From contig CBDCWA010000004.1 of NCBI GenBank assembly GCA_965223255.1, positions 2,790,001-2,854,000 of the forward strand: a DNA stretch of 64,000 nucleotides, written 5' to 3'. Below the pieces are notes generated by a model. The model was not told the origin of the DNA. It was given only the letters and a program-made list of their open reading frames with translations, and searched no databases. The translations under genes and the position numbers were made by a program. This DNA is from CBDCWA01 sp965223255. GTDB lineage: Bacteria > Pseudomonadota > Alphaproteobacteria > Rhizobiales > Hyphomicrobiaceae. Positions 26,198 through 35,016 of the stretch are shown piece after piece (positions within the stretch are counted from its first letter, which is position 1; every line of letters begins with the position of its first letter).

Positions 26198-27343
26198 TCA
26201 AATTGCGCGCTTAAGGGCCTGGGACAGATCGTCAATCAGGTCGTCACAGGCTTCAAGCCCGACGGATAGGCGCAGAAGATCTGGCGGACAGGGGCTCCCA
26301 GGTCCCTCGATGGAGGCACGATGCTCGATCAGGCTTTCGGTGCCGCCGAGCGAGGTGGCCCGTTTCCAGATTTCGACATTGGCGGCTGTATTTATAGCGC
26401 GTTCGGCCCCACCCTTGACCCGAATCGAAACCATACCGCCCATGCCGCCCGTCATCTGGCGTTGCGCGACGGCATGGCCGGGATGATGATCAAGGCCCGG
26501 ATAAAGCACATCTGAAACAGATGTATGCGTCAGGAAATGTGCCGCGATCTCTTGTGCTGTTTGGCATTGCTGGCGCACGCGGATATAGAGCGTGCGCAGC
26601 CCCCGTTGAAGCAGGGCGGCCTCGAATGGGCCTAGGACGGCACCAAGGGTATTGCGCTGGCGCAAAGCCCGCTCGTAGAGGCCATCTTGGTCGCCAAAGA
26701 CCAAGACGCCGGCCAACACATCCGAATGCCCATTGAGGTATTTGCTGGCCGAATGCATGACGACATCTGCCCCAAGCGTGAGCGGCTTTGAGAGCACAGG
26801 GGTCGCCGCTGTCGAATCGACCCCAAGCAGAATACCGGCTTTGCGTGTAATCTCGGCGATGGCGGCAATATCGGAAATGCACCATAGAGGATTTGCCGGC
26901 GTCTCGAGCCATACCAGCCGCGTGGTGCCCGCGCGAATGGCGCCGGCAATGGCAGCGGGCTTTGTCGCGTCAACGAAGGTGACATCGATGCCGTGTTGAC
27001 TGGCATCTTCCCCGAGCCACTTGCGCAGCGCCCAATACATGACGCGTGGCGCGATGATATGGGCCGGCCGTTCGAGTGAAAGCATGAGTGCGGTTGCCGC
27101 CGCCATTCCGGATGCAAACAGCAGTGCGGCCGTTCCACCCTCCAGGTCCCGTAATATAGATTCCGTATGTTGAACACCCGGATTATCGGAACGAGCATAA
27201 CTGAGGCCGCGGCGGTAGCGATTATCGTCATCGCGCTCATAGGTGGTGGTGGTATGGATCGGCAGGATCAGCGCGCCGGTCTCGGGATCGATCCGCCCTC
27301 CCGCCTGTGCGGCAATGGTCTCTGGTGCATAATCGCGCTTCAC
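26198..27343 (-). CDS. PLP-dependent trans-sulfuration enzyme (cystathionine beta-lyase / gamma-synthase family)
   Basis: A 381-residue Cys/Met-metabolism PLP enzyme. I prefer the GTG at 27343 (MKRDYAPETIAAQ), which has GAGGAG nine bases upstream, over the GTG at 27364, where that sequence would be coding. Motifs include YARSDNPGVQHTESILRDLE, the PLP-phosphate loop FASGMAAATA, VDSTAATPVL and the Schiff-base lysine in SASKYLNGHSD near 201. The C terminus LLRLSVGLEACDDLIDDL is typical. Family members make or break cystathionine, or split methionine; which applies cannot be told. It is divergent from the SDR gene. Confidence 0.85.
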   Translation of the reverse strand: MKRDYAPETIAAQAGGRIDPETGALILPIHTTTTYERDDDNRYRRGLSYARSDNPGVQHTESILRDLEGGTAALLFASGMAAATALMLSLERPAHIIAPRVMYWALRKWLGEDASQHGIDVTFVDATKPAAIAGAIRAGTTRLVWLETPANPLWCISDIAAIAEITRKAGILLGVDSTAATPVLSKPLTLGADVVMHSASKYLNGHSDVLAGVLVFGDQDGLYERALRQRNTLGAVLGPFEAALLQRGLRTLYIRVRQQCQTAQEIAAHFLTHTSVSDVLYPGLDHHPGHAVAQRQMTGGMGGMVSIRVKGGAERAINTAANVEIWKRATSLGGTESLIEHRASIEGPGSPCPPDLLRLSVGLEACDDLIDDLSQALKRAI

Positions 27344-27417
27344 TATGGGTGGCTCCTCTTGCACGTCATTTCCGAAAATTGCCCGCGATTTTGGAATAGA
27401 TGATCTTTGAACCTTCA

Positions 27418-27442
27418 GTTTGAACCGCCTTTCGGTTCAAAC
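27418..27442. repeat. Perfect inverted repeat in the divergent promoter region
   Basis: GTTTGAACCG and CGGTTCAAAC pair over ten bases around CCTTT. A further TTTGAACC lies just upstream at 27407, so alternative pairings exist. It sits between the trans-sulfuration enzyme and the SDR, about 75 bases from the former; it is a possible operator or hairpin, with no T-run to make it a terminator. Confidence 0.5.
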
Positions 27443-27578
27443 TTGATCAACGATGATCTAAAGCAAGACCTGGTGAGGTGGATCAGACGTTCGTTCACCA
27501 TATGGAGCTGGCTCTGAAACGAACTTCTGATTCAAGAAGAACACTAGCATAGGCTGTTATCGACCCGAAGGAGGGTGC

Positions 27579-28421
27579 ATGGCAAACGCGGAATCAAATG
27601 CACGATCGATCTTGATCACCGGGTGCTCGTCGGGCATTGGACGGGCTTCGGCACACCTCATGCTTAAGCGGGGATGGACCGTTTACGCCACGGCCCGCAA
27701 AGATCAGGACATTGCCGAGCTTCGGGGTGTAGAAGGTCTGAATGTCATTCCACTGGAATTGATGGATCCGCAGTCCGTCGCCTCGTGTGCGCTCTCGTTC
27801 CTAACTGCCGCTGAAGGAACCAAGCTGGCGCTCTTTAACAACGCAGCCTTCGGCCAGCCCGGAGCGGTTGAGGATTTGAGTGCCGCGACCCTTCGCGAGC
27901 AATTTGAGGTCAACGTTATCGGCACCCATGACCTAACGCGTCAGATTGTGCCAGCAATGCGGCGACAGGGATGGGGCCGCATCGTAAACTGCTCTTCCGT
28001 ATTGGGGTTCATCGGTGCGCCGATGCGAGGTGCCTATTGCGCGTCCAAATTCGCCCTCGAGGGCCTTAGCGATGCGTTGCGCCTTGAGCTCAGAGGGACA
28101 GGCATCGACGTCTGTTTGATCCAACCAGGGCCGATCCGCACACGATTTGTCGATCACGCATTGGCGGCCGCAAGGCGTAACATTGATTTGGTTGGGTCTG
28201 TGCATGCTGAGCGCTACAAGCGCATGATCGCTGCTTATGAGAGGGGTGGCGCCAGCAGCTTCAAGCTTGAACCGGAATCTGTTGCAAATAAACTGGCCAG
28301 CGCCTGCGAGGCGCGCCGACCGCATGGCCGATACAAGGTCACGATCCCGACCCACATTGCCGGTGTCCTCAAACGCACGCTCCCCGATGCCATGTTGGAT
28401 CTGATTGTCGCACGCAATTAA
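27579..28421 (+). CDS. Short-chain dehydrogenase/reductase
   Basis: A 280-residue classical SDR. It has the NAD(P)-binding TGCSSGIGRA near 14, FNNAAFGQPG near 87, catalytic Ser in NCSSVLGF near 137 and Tyr-Lys in YCASK near 152, followed by QPGPIRTRF. The cofactor-specificity position after the second beta strand is ATARKD, suggesting NADP(H). GGAGG lies five bases before the ATG. The substrate is unknown. It lies 126 bases before Rieske module B on the same strand, but an apparent operator array separates them. Confidence 0.85.
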   Translation: MANAESNARSILITGCSSGIGRASAHLMLKRGWTVYATARKDQDIAELRGVEGLNVIPLELMDPQSVASCALSFLTAAEGTKLALFNNAAFGQPGAVEDLSAATLREQFEVNVIGTHDLTRQIVPAMRRQGWGRIVNCSSVLGFIGAPMRGAYCASKFALEGLSDALRLELRGTGIDVCLIQPGPIRTRFVDHALAAARRNIDLVGSVHAERYKRMIAAYERGGASSFKLEPESVANKLASACEARRPHGRYKVTIPTHIAGVLKRTLPDAMLDLIVARN

Positions 28422-28466
28422 GTCAGTGCAGTTTAAGTCTTGATGTGCTCCAGTCAGACCAGCTAG

Positions 28467-28490
28467 CATGATATCACCTACATGATATCA
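28467..28490 (+). promoter_or_regulatory. Tandem CATGATATCA sites upstream of module B
   Basis: CATGATATCA occurs at 28467-28476 and again at 28481-28490, 14 bases apart; each contains the palindrome TGATATCA. They end 57 bases before the start of the Rieske gene, a normal place for an operator. Nothing similar is seen upstream of module A. Confidence 0.45.
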
Positions 28491-28547
28491 AGTTGGAGCC
28501 AGCGAACGCGTTAGCCAGCTCCGTAGGATTATTCAAAGGGAAAGCCC

Positions 28548-28916
28548 ATGCCATCTGAGATTGAAGTCGCAAAGTCGGCTGATATCGCCGAGGGCCGACG
28601 CATCATTGTCGATGCCGGCGGTATAGAGGTTGGTATCTATCGTCATCACGGCAAGCTCTACGGTTATCAGAACCGGTGTCCGCATCAAGGCGGGCCGGCC
28701 TGCGAAGGGCTTTTTATGCCGCGCATTCGCGACGTCATCGATAAGGATCGCTGCTATCGCGGCCAGGATTTTGATCGCGAAAATATGCAGATCGTTTGTC
28801 CATGGCATGGCTGGGAATTCGACGTGAAAACCGGCCAAATGGTCGGCGATCGCATATTCAAACTGATTGTTGTTGAAGTCTCAGAAAAACAGGACAAAAT
28901 TTATGTCATCCGTTGA
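28548..28916 (+). CDS. Rieske-type [2Fe-2S] ferredoxin, module B
   Basis: A 122-residue paralogue of the Rieske protein at 8534-8899. Cluster ligands are Cys44/His46 (RCPHQGGPACEG) and Cys84/His87 (CPWHGWEFDVKTG). The spacer is again exactly 37 residues although its sequence is quite different, and Cys52 is kept. It ends DKIYVIR compared with DEIYVIA in module A. It begins a plus-strand operon with the FELGMW protein and the amidohydrolase. The redox partner is not visible in the window. Confidence 0.87.
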   Translation: MPSEIEVAKSADIAEGRRIIVDAGGIEVGIYRHHGKLYGYQNRCPHQGGPACEGLFMPRIRDVIDKDRCYRGQDFDRENMQIVCPWHGWEFDVKTGQMVGDRIFKLIVVEVSEKQDKIYVIR

Positions 28917-29277
28917 GCCAAGTCCGCATACAGGACGCTATATGGGAAGCGCCACAGAGCGTTTGGCACATGAGAAAGAAAGCACGGCACCGCTAATTGA
29001 TGTTGGCGTAGAGACCGATCGCCTAAAGGACCTCGCGCGTCGGATCTTGGCGCTTCCAGACGGTGCAACTCTGGATCCTGAGATGATCCAGGATGGCATC
29101 ACAAGTCTGGCCAAACTCTACACGGCGAAAGCTGAGGCCAGTCAGGCGTTTCCGCCCTTCGCTCCATCTAGATCTATGCCTGTTACCGTAGCCATGACGA
29201 CGACATCAGCGATGATAAGTCAGGTCAATATCGAGCTGTTCGAACTTGGCATGTGGCGCTTATGGTCAGAAAAGTAA
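28903..29277 (+). CDS. Small FELGMW-motif protein, module B
   Basis: A 124-residue protein, longer than module A's at the N terminus. The ATG at 28903 overlaps the Rieske gene by 14 bases, exactly as in module A, and gives MSSVEPSPH. It shares LDPEMIQ, an S/T/A-rich stretch and NIELFELGMW with the module A protein. No family is recognised and no targeting signal is seen. Its stop is 15 bases before the amidohydrolase start, so the three proteins are almost certainly made together. Confidence 0.72.
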   Translation: MSSVEPSPHTGRYMGSATERLAHEKESTAPLIDVGVETDRLKDLARRILALPDGATLDPEMIQDGITSLAKLYTAKAEASQAFPPFAPSRSMPVTVAMTTTSAMISQVNIELFELGMWRLWSEK

Positions 29278-29292
29278 TTGGGAGACACGTTG

Positions 29293-30522
29293 ATGGATAT
29301 TCCAATAGACCACCTGCACCGGCAGGCCTTTGAGGCTCTCGACACGACGCAGCACATGAAGAATGCCGCCGTGCAGCGCGACCAGCGCGGCTTCAATGAC
29401 ATGCTGATAATTGACGTCGACTGCCATCACTACGAGAACCAGGCATATGGCGAAATCATCGAATATATCGATGATCCCGTTATGCGCCGCACGGCTCAGG
29501 TCTATTCCGGCCCGACCGGGCGCCCATCGGGGACGGGCCTGGTGCAGGCCCAGATCGGCCAACAGGATGTCCAGGGCCGGGTCACGCGCTATCCACTGCG
29601 CGGAACGGAAAAGACCGAAGGTGTGGGTGCCGAACGCGATGTTGAATTGTCGCTCAAATGGATGGACGCAATGGGTGTCGATTACGCCTGTCTATTCCCG
29701 ACACCGATGTTGTCACTCGGCCTGCATCCTCAGCTCGAAGTCGAGACCCATTTGAGCAAGGCATATAATCGCTGGCTCTGTGAACGCGTTCTTGCGCGAG
29801 AGCCACGCCTTGTTTCAATGCTGTATTTGCCTTTCAATGATCCCGAACAAACTTATGAAACGATCAAAGAGTTCGGTGATAAAAAGGGCGTACACGGTTT
29901 CATGATCACGTCGGTGCGCTACAAGCAGGTCTATGACAATGCCTACATGAAGTCATATCGTTTGCTCGAAGAAATGGGCAAGCCACTGGCCTTTCACGCC
30001 GGTTTCACCTGGTCGGACCCATTGCTCGGCAACACCAATCGCTTTTTGGTTACCCATGCGCTGGGCTTCACCATCTTCAATGTTGTGCACTTGGCCAACT
30101 GGATCATCAATGGTCTGCCCGAACGTTTCCCAAAATTGAAGGTTTTGTGGATCGAGAGCGGTCTCGCCTGGGTGCCTTGGATTATGCAACGCTTGGACAA
30201 TGATTATCGCATGCGCACATCAGAGGCGCCGGCTCTCAAGAAGCTGCCGAGCGAATACATGCAGGACATGTATTATTCCACCCAGCCGATGGAAATGCCG
30301 CACGATCCAGCCATTCTTGAAATGACTTTCAAGATGATCAAGGCGGAAACCCAGTTGCTATGGGCATCGGACTATCCGCACTGGGACATGGACTTGCCGA
30401 GCACGATTTACGATCTGCCATTCCTGGATGAGCGTCAAAAGCGCAATATATTGGGTGAAAATGCGCGCCGGTTTTTTGATATGGACGTCAGCCACCGGTT
30501 CCCGGATTACCAGCCACTTTAA
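29293..30522 (+). CDS. Amidohydrolase-family metalloenzyme, module B
   Basis: A 409-residue paralogue of the enzyme at 6937-8178. The ATG at 29293 is chosen because GGAGA precedes it and because it places DVDCHHYE at 41-48, the same numbers as in module A; the frame also has a TTG at 29278. Other metal or catalytic candidates are LAFHAGFTW, VTHALGF and SDYPHWDMD. The block ESGLAWVPWIMQRLDNDY and the ending TIYDLPFLDERQKRNILG match module A closely. By family it is a metal-dependent hydrolase or decarboxylase; the constant Rieske partner makes a redox-linked reaction possible. Confidence 0.82.
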   Translation: MDIPIDHLHRQAFEALDTTQHMKNAAVQRDQRGFNDMLIIDVDCHHYENQAYGEIIEYIDDPVMRRTAQVYSGPTGRPSGTGLVQAQIGQQDVQGRVTRYPLRGTEKTEGVGAERDVELSLKWMDAMGVDYACLFPTPMLSLGLHPQLEVETHLSKAYNRWLCERVLAREPRLVSMLYLPFNDPEQTYETIKEFGDKKGVHGFMITSVRYKQVYDNAYMKSYRLLEEMGKPLAFHAGFTWSDPLLGNTNRFLVTHALGFTIFNVVHLANWIINGLPERFPKLKVLWIESGLAWVPWIMQRLDNDYRMRTSEAPALKKLPSEYMQDMYYSTQPMEMPHDPAILEMTFKMIKAETQLLWASDYPHWDMDLPSTIYDLPFLDERQKRNILGENARRFFDMDVSHRFPDYQPL

Positions 30523-30590
30523 GGCAAACGAAAGCGGTGCAAGTCAATTCATGCCTCGCGCCGCTCACGTTTGATATGCGTTGAGACGTT

Positions 30591-32816
30591 TCACCCGATG
30601 ATCGCATTCAGCGTCGCACTCGGCCGCATGGCGGCTGCAACTTTCGCCGGATCGGTCTTGTAGTACCCGCCAAGATCGACCGTGTGACCTTGGGCTGCAT
30701 CGATCTCGGCCAGGATTTTGGCTTCGTTTTCCTTCAGCGCCTCGGCGATCGGCGCAAAGTGCGCTTTCAGGCCCGCGTCTTCATCTTGCGCAGCGAGAGC
30801 TTCGGCCCAATACTGCGCCAGATAAAAATGACTGCCGCGATTGTCGAGTTCACCGACTTTGCGACGTGGCGATTTGTCGGTGATCAAAAGCTTTTCGATG
30901 GCTTGGTCGAGCGCTTTTGCCAACACATTTGCCGCCGCGTTGCCCTTGGCATTAGCGAGGTGTTCCAGTGAAGCGCCGAGGGCACAGAATTCGCCAAGCG
31001 AATCCCACCGGAGATGCCCCTCTTCGACCATTTGCTGCACATGCTTAGGCGCCGATCCACCGGCACCTGTTTCAAACAGGCCGCCACCGTTCATCAACGG
31101 TACGATCGACAGCATTTTTGCGCTGGTACCAAGCTCGAGAATTGGAAACAGGTCGGTCAGATAATCGCGCAGCACGTTACCGGTAACCGAGATTGTATCT
31201 TTGCCTTGCTTGATGCGCTCAAGGCTGAACTTGGTTGCCTCCCTCGGCGACATCACGTGCAGCTCCAGGCCGCTTGTATCGTGATCCGGCAAATAGGCGT
31301 CCAGTTTCTTGATCAGTTGCGCATCATGCGGACGCTCTTTGTTGAGCCAGAAGACAGCCGGTGTGTTGGTGAGACGCGCGCGCGTAATGCCAAGTTTGAT
31401 CCAGTCACGGATCGGTGCATCCTTCACCATGCACATCCGCCAGATGTCGCCCTGCTCAACTGTGTGTTGATGGATAACGTTGCCCGCGGCATCGACCACT
31501 CGGATGGTGCCATTGCCGGGTGCCTCAAAGGTCTGCGGGTGCGAGCCGTACTCCTCAGCCGCCTGTGCCATCAATCCGATGTTGGGAACCGTGCCCATTT
31601 CGGATGGATTGAATTCACCCTTGGCCTTGCAGAAGGCGATAGTCTCGGCGTAGACCGGCGCATAGCTATTGTCCGGGATAACGCACAATGTGTCTCGCGG
31701 TTTGCCATCCGGTCCCCACCCGATGCCACCGGCCCGGATCAAGGCTGGCATTGAGGCATCAATGATCACGTCGGATGAGACGTGAAGATTGGTTATGCCG
31801 TTGTCGGAATCCACCATGTACATATCGGGCCGCGACTCATAGGCCGCTTTGAGGTCCGCTTCGATTTCCGCGCGCTTGTCTGCCGGCAGGGACTGTATTT
31901 TGGCTTCAAGATCGACGATGCCGTAATTTGCATTGACGCCGAGTTCGGCAAACGTGTCTGCGTGTTTGTCAAAGACGTCCTTAAAGAACATGTAAACGGT
32001 GTGGCCGAATATGATGGGGTCGGAGACCTTCATCATCGTCGACTTCAAGTGCAACGAAAACAACACATCTTTGGCTTTAGCATTTTCGATCTGTTGGCCA
32101 AGAAAATCGCGCAGTTTTTTGGCGCTCATGAATGTGGCATCGACCACCGTGCCTTCTTGCAATGGCGTTGCCTCTTTGAGCACCGTTACCTGGCCGTCCG
32201 CACCGACAAATTCTATTTTTGCATTCCCCGCTTGGGCTGGCGTAATCGTCGTCGAGCGTTCGTTATGGAAAAAGTCATCGCCCGGCATTGATACGACCTC
32301 GGTTTTCGAGGCATTGGTCCACTTCCCCATGGAGTGTGGATTTTTCTTTGCGTATTCCTTCACCGCATTTGGTGCCCGCCGGTCAGAGTTACCTTCGCGA
32401 ATAACCGGGTTGACGGCACTCCCTTTCACTTTGTCGTAAAGGGCTTGTACTCGCCTGTCTTCATCGGTCTCGGGCGCCTCAGGATAGTCTGGTAGTGCAT
32501 ATCCCTTTTCCTGCAGTTCTTGGATCGCCGCCTTCATTTGCGGAATAGAGGCAGAAATATTGGGTAGTTTGATAACATTTGCCTCTGGCGTCGTGACCAT
32601 CTCGCCCAACAGGGCCAGGTCGTCCGGTTGGCTTTGGCCGTCCTTCAGGTAATCGGGAAACTGCGAAATGATGCGACCGGCAAGCGAAATGTCCTTGGTG
32701 CCGACAGAAATACCGGCCGGATTCATGAAGGCTTGAATAATCGGCAGAAGCGACCCGCTTGCCAATTCTGGTGCTTCATCAACCTTGGTATAGATGATGT
32801 CCGTCTTGTCGCTCAT
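30591..32816 (-). CDS. icd: Isocitrate dehydrogenase, NADP-dependent, monomeric type
   Basis: A 741-residue monomeric IDH, the size expected for this class (about 740). The start at 32816 (MSDKTDIIYTKVDEAPELAS) matches the family; the longer frame adds 27 unrelated residues. Recognisable blocks are NSDRRAPNAVKEYAKKNPH near 133, HLKSTMMKVSDPIIFGH near 252, DNGITNLHVSSDV and the NADP region NKERPHDAQLIKKL. It converts isocitrate to 2-oxoglutarate in the TCA cycle and supplies NADPH. It is convergent with module B and has its own 200-base upstream region. Confidence 0.93.
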   Translation of the reverse strand: MSDKTDIIYTKVDEAPELASGSLLPIIQAFMNPAGISVGTKDISLAGRIISQFPDYLKDGQSQPDDLALLGEMVTTPEANVIKLPNISASIPQMKAAIQELQEKGYALPDYPEAPETDEDRRVQALYDKVKGSAVNPVIREGNSDRRAPNAVKEYAKKNPHSMGKWTNASKTEVVSMPGDDFFHNERSTTITPAQAGNAKIEFVGADGQVTVLKEATPLQEGTVVDATFMSAKKLRDFLGQQIENAKAKDVLFSLHLKSTMMKVSDPIIFGHTVYMFFKDVFDKHADTFAELGVNANYGIVDLEAKIQSLPADKRAEIEADLKAAYESRPDMYMVDSDNGITNLHVSSDVIIDASMPALIRAGGIGWGPDGKPRDTLCVIPDNSYAPVYAETIAFCKAKGEFNPSEMGTVPNIGLMAQAAEEYGSHPQTFEAPGNGTIRVVDAAGNVIHQHTVEQGDIWRMCMVKDAPIRDWIKLGITRARLTNTPAVFWLNKERPHDAQLIKKLDAYLPDHDTSGLELHVMSPREATKFSLERIKQGKDTISVTGNVLRDYLTDLFPILELGTSAKMLSIVPLMNGGGLFETGAGGSAPKHVQQMVEEGHLRWDSLGEFCALGASLEHLANAKGNAAANVLAKALDQAIEKLLITDKSPRRKVGELDNRGSHFYLAQYWAEALAAQDEDAGLKAHFAPIAEALKENEAKILAEIDAAQGHTVDLGGYYKTDPAKVAAAMRPSATLNAIIG

Positions 32817-33017
32817 GGTCGTGTTTGCTCCTGTCACTGGATCATCACCAACAGGCCTGCCCGAATGTCGCACATCTGGGAAAACCTCAATGGTCAATTG
32901 GATTGCGTGGAGGTGTTTTAGCCAATTCTGCTGGAAATGCCAGCCATGTCTCTGAATTAGGAGCGCCCGCGGCGTGGGACAGCAGTTTCGCCCCTCTCAA
33001 AGGCAGCTCTAGAGCAA

Positions 33018-33899
33018 TCACAAATGGGCTTGGACCGTAGTGATCAGGCGCGCGACGCTATTGCGCCTCTCATCTAGGCGGGTTGCGAAAACATATTTGG
33101 CATCTATGCCAGGCTCGATTGGTCTGAGCGCAATATCGGTATGCTGAAAATTGTCCGATCGCGGCACGAAACCAACCCCGAAACCGGCGGCAACGTGCGC
33201 CAACAAAGTTCGGAAATGCACACCGCGCGTGAAGACATCGGGGGTAAAGCCAGCATCCAGGCAGCACTGCAAAAGATGGCCGTAATAGGCCGGGCTGAAT
33301 TGGCGCCCGGTCAACAAAAACCGGCGTTCTTTCAGGTCTGCCCACGATAGCACCAACTTATCTGCCAGCCGATCGTCGCTTGGTACGGCCACCATCAAAG
33401 GCTCGACCAGCAAAGAATGAAAGGCCAAATTGTCCTCGTCCTTTCCGATCCGCATAATTCCGACGTCCAGCGTGTGATTGGCCAAAGCTTTGACCTGCTG
33501 GGAGGTTGCCGCATGCACCAGTTCAATAGTCAGGTCATTGGCTTCGCGGCGGAGAATTGAGAGAACGCGTGGCGCCAGGTCGAACATTGCCCAATGCGTC
33601 GAGGCGACCCTCAAAACAGCGTTTTCACCATTGGCGAGTGCGTTGACCCGCTTTAGCAGATCACCTGAGCGCTGCAGCAGCTGCTCGGATTCTGATCGCA
33701 GCAGCTCCCCGGCTTCGGTGAGCCGGGCACCTTTTCGATCTCGCTCCATAAGCCGCGCCCCGGCGAACAGTTCAAGTTTTTTAATACGCTCGCTAACCAC
33801 GGATTGGCTGACGTTCAGCTCATGGGCGGCCCGGTTGAAGCTGCCGGTTGTGGTCACTGTGATGAATGTTTTTAGAAGGTTGAGGTCTAGATCACTCAT
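33018..33899 (-). CDS. LysR-family transcriptional regulator
   Basis: A 293-residue LTTR. The start at 33899 (MSDLDLNLLKTFITV) gives the usual N terminus; the longer frame adds nine residues. The helix-turn-helix is at about 16-40 (GSFNRAAHELNVSQSVVSERIKKLE), followed by a LysR substrate-binding domain with RFLLTGRQFSPAYYGHLL and AGFGVGFVPR. It is divergent from the dienelactone hydrolase gene, the standard layout for an LTTR and its target. The effector is unknown. Confidence 0.87.
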   Translation of the reverse strand: MSDLDLNLLKTFITVTTTGSFNRAAHELNVSQSVVSERIKKLELFAGARLMERDRKGARLTEAGELLRSESEQLLQRSGDLLKRVNALANGENAVLRVASTHWAMFDLAPRVLSILRREANDLTIELVHAATSQQVKALANHTLDVGIMRIGKDEDNLAFHSLLVEPLMVAVPSDDRLADKLVLSWADLKERRFLLTGRQFSPAYYGHLLQCCLDAGFTPDVFTRGVHFRTLLAHVAAGFGVGFVPRSDNFQHTDIALRPIEPGIDAKYVFATRLDERRNSVARLITTVQAHL

Positions 33900-34063
33900 G
33901 CGTCTTTCGATATCAGCTAATCTCAATAATCGATCAGATATACGGATTTAACCGTTTTACTCGATCAGTTTTCCTATCTAAATCATCAGTGGTCAATGGC
34001 TTTGCCGCGACAAAATTGAGTTGGACGGCCAAATTGTTTGCCGCCCATGAAGGAGACGGAGTT
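33900..34063. promoter_or_regulatory. LysR / dienelactone-hydrolase divergent promoter region
   Basis: A/T-rich 164-base region. CGATCAGATATACG (33921 area) and CTCGATCAG (33960 area) repeat CGATCAG about 38 bases apart, plausible LTTR half-sites. AAGGAGACGGAG precedes the ATG at 34064. Confidence 0.4.
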
Positions 34064-34948
34064 ATGGAAAAAGACCAGATAGATCCACGCATCTACGACC
34101 TCTACGATGAATATTGCCATTCCACGATGGAGCGCCGAGAATTTCTGAAGCGCGCCGCAGCCATAACCGTAATCGGAGGTGGCACAGGGCTGGCGATGGC
34201 GGAGGCCCTATTACCTCGCTATGCCCAGGCGCAGACCATTTCCTTCACCGACAAGCGTATCAAGGCCACATATGTGACCTATGACTCACCTGGCGGAAAC
34301 TCCGGCAAAATGCGCGGTTATTTGGTGCAGCCGGCCGGCAACGGACCGTTCCCCGCTGTTCTGGTGGTGCACGAAAATCGCGGCTTGAACCCGCATATTG
34401 AGGATGTTGCGCGCCGCTTCGCAGTTGAAGGCTTTTTGGCCCTGGCGCCTGACGCCCTCTATCCGGTCGGCGGTTATCCAGGCAACGATGACGACGGCAA
34501 GAAACTTCAAAAAAGCATAGACCGGGCCAAGATCCGCGTTGACATGCTGAACGGCGCGCGCTTTCTGAAAAAGCATGCCCTATCAAATGGCAAGTTGGGC
34601 GCCACCGGGTTCTGCTTTGGTGGCGGTGTTGCCAACTATTTGGCTGTACAAATGGGCAGTGATCTCAATGCTGCGGTTCCATTCTACGGTCGCGCCCCAA
34701 AAGCCGAGGACGTTGCCAAAATCAAAGCGCCGGTGCTTGTCCACTACGCCGAGAACGATCCCCGCATCAACAAGGGACGTGCGGCCTATGAAGCCGCATT
34801 GAAGGCAAATAAGGTGACCTATGAGATGCATAGCTACCCGGGCACCCGGCACGGCTTCCATAACAATTCGACCAAGCGTTACAACAAGGACGCCGCAAAA
34901 CTGGCCTGGAAGCGCACGGTAGCATTCTTCAAGAAAAATTTATCGTGA
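34064..34948 (+). CDS. Dienelactone hydrolase family protein with Tat signal
   Basis: A 294-residue alpha/beta hydrolase. The N terminus has a twin-arginine signal (ERREFLKRAAA, then a hydrophobic stretch ending AQAQ), so the folded enzyme is probably exported to the periplasm. The DLH triad is present: Cys in GFCFGGG near 182, Asp in AENDPRI near 232 and His in TRHGFHNN near 264, plus VHENRG. Classical DLHs open lactones of aromatic ring cleavage; periplasmic versions like this are common and poorly defined. A divergent LysR gene likely controls it. Confidence 0.87.
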   Translation: MEKDQIDPRIYDLYDEYCHSTMERREFLKRAAAITVIGGGTGLAMAEALLPRYAQAQTISFTDKRIKATYVTYDSPGGNSGKMRGYLVQPAGNGPFPAVLVVHENRGLNPHIEDVARRFAVEGFLALAPDALYPVGGYPGNDDDGKKLQKSIDRAKIRVDMLNGARFLKKHALSNGKLGATGFCFGGGVANYLAVQMGSDLNAAVPFYGRAPKAEDVAKIKAPVLVHYAENDPRINKGRAAYEAALKANKVTYEMHSYPGTRHGFHNNSTKRYNKDAAKLAWKRTVAFFKKNLS

Positions 34949-35016
34949 ATTGGGGGCGGGATTGCTATGGTCCCCCGGGCTTCATCCCCTCTACTCACAA
35001 AAATGGAGTTTTATGC

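Noticed and set aside
28548..30522. Module B as a complete Rieske aromatic-ring dioxygenase
   Set aside because: There is no oxygenase alpha subunit with a mononuclear iron domain and no reductase; only a small ferredoxin-type Rieske protein is present.
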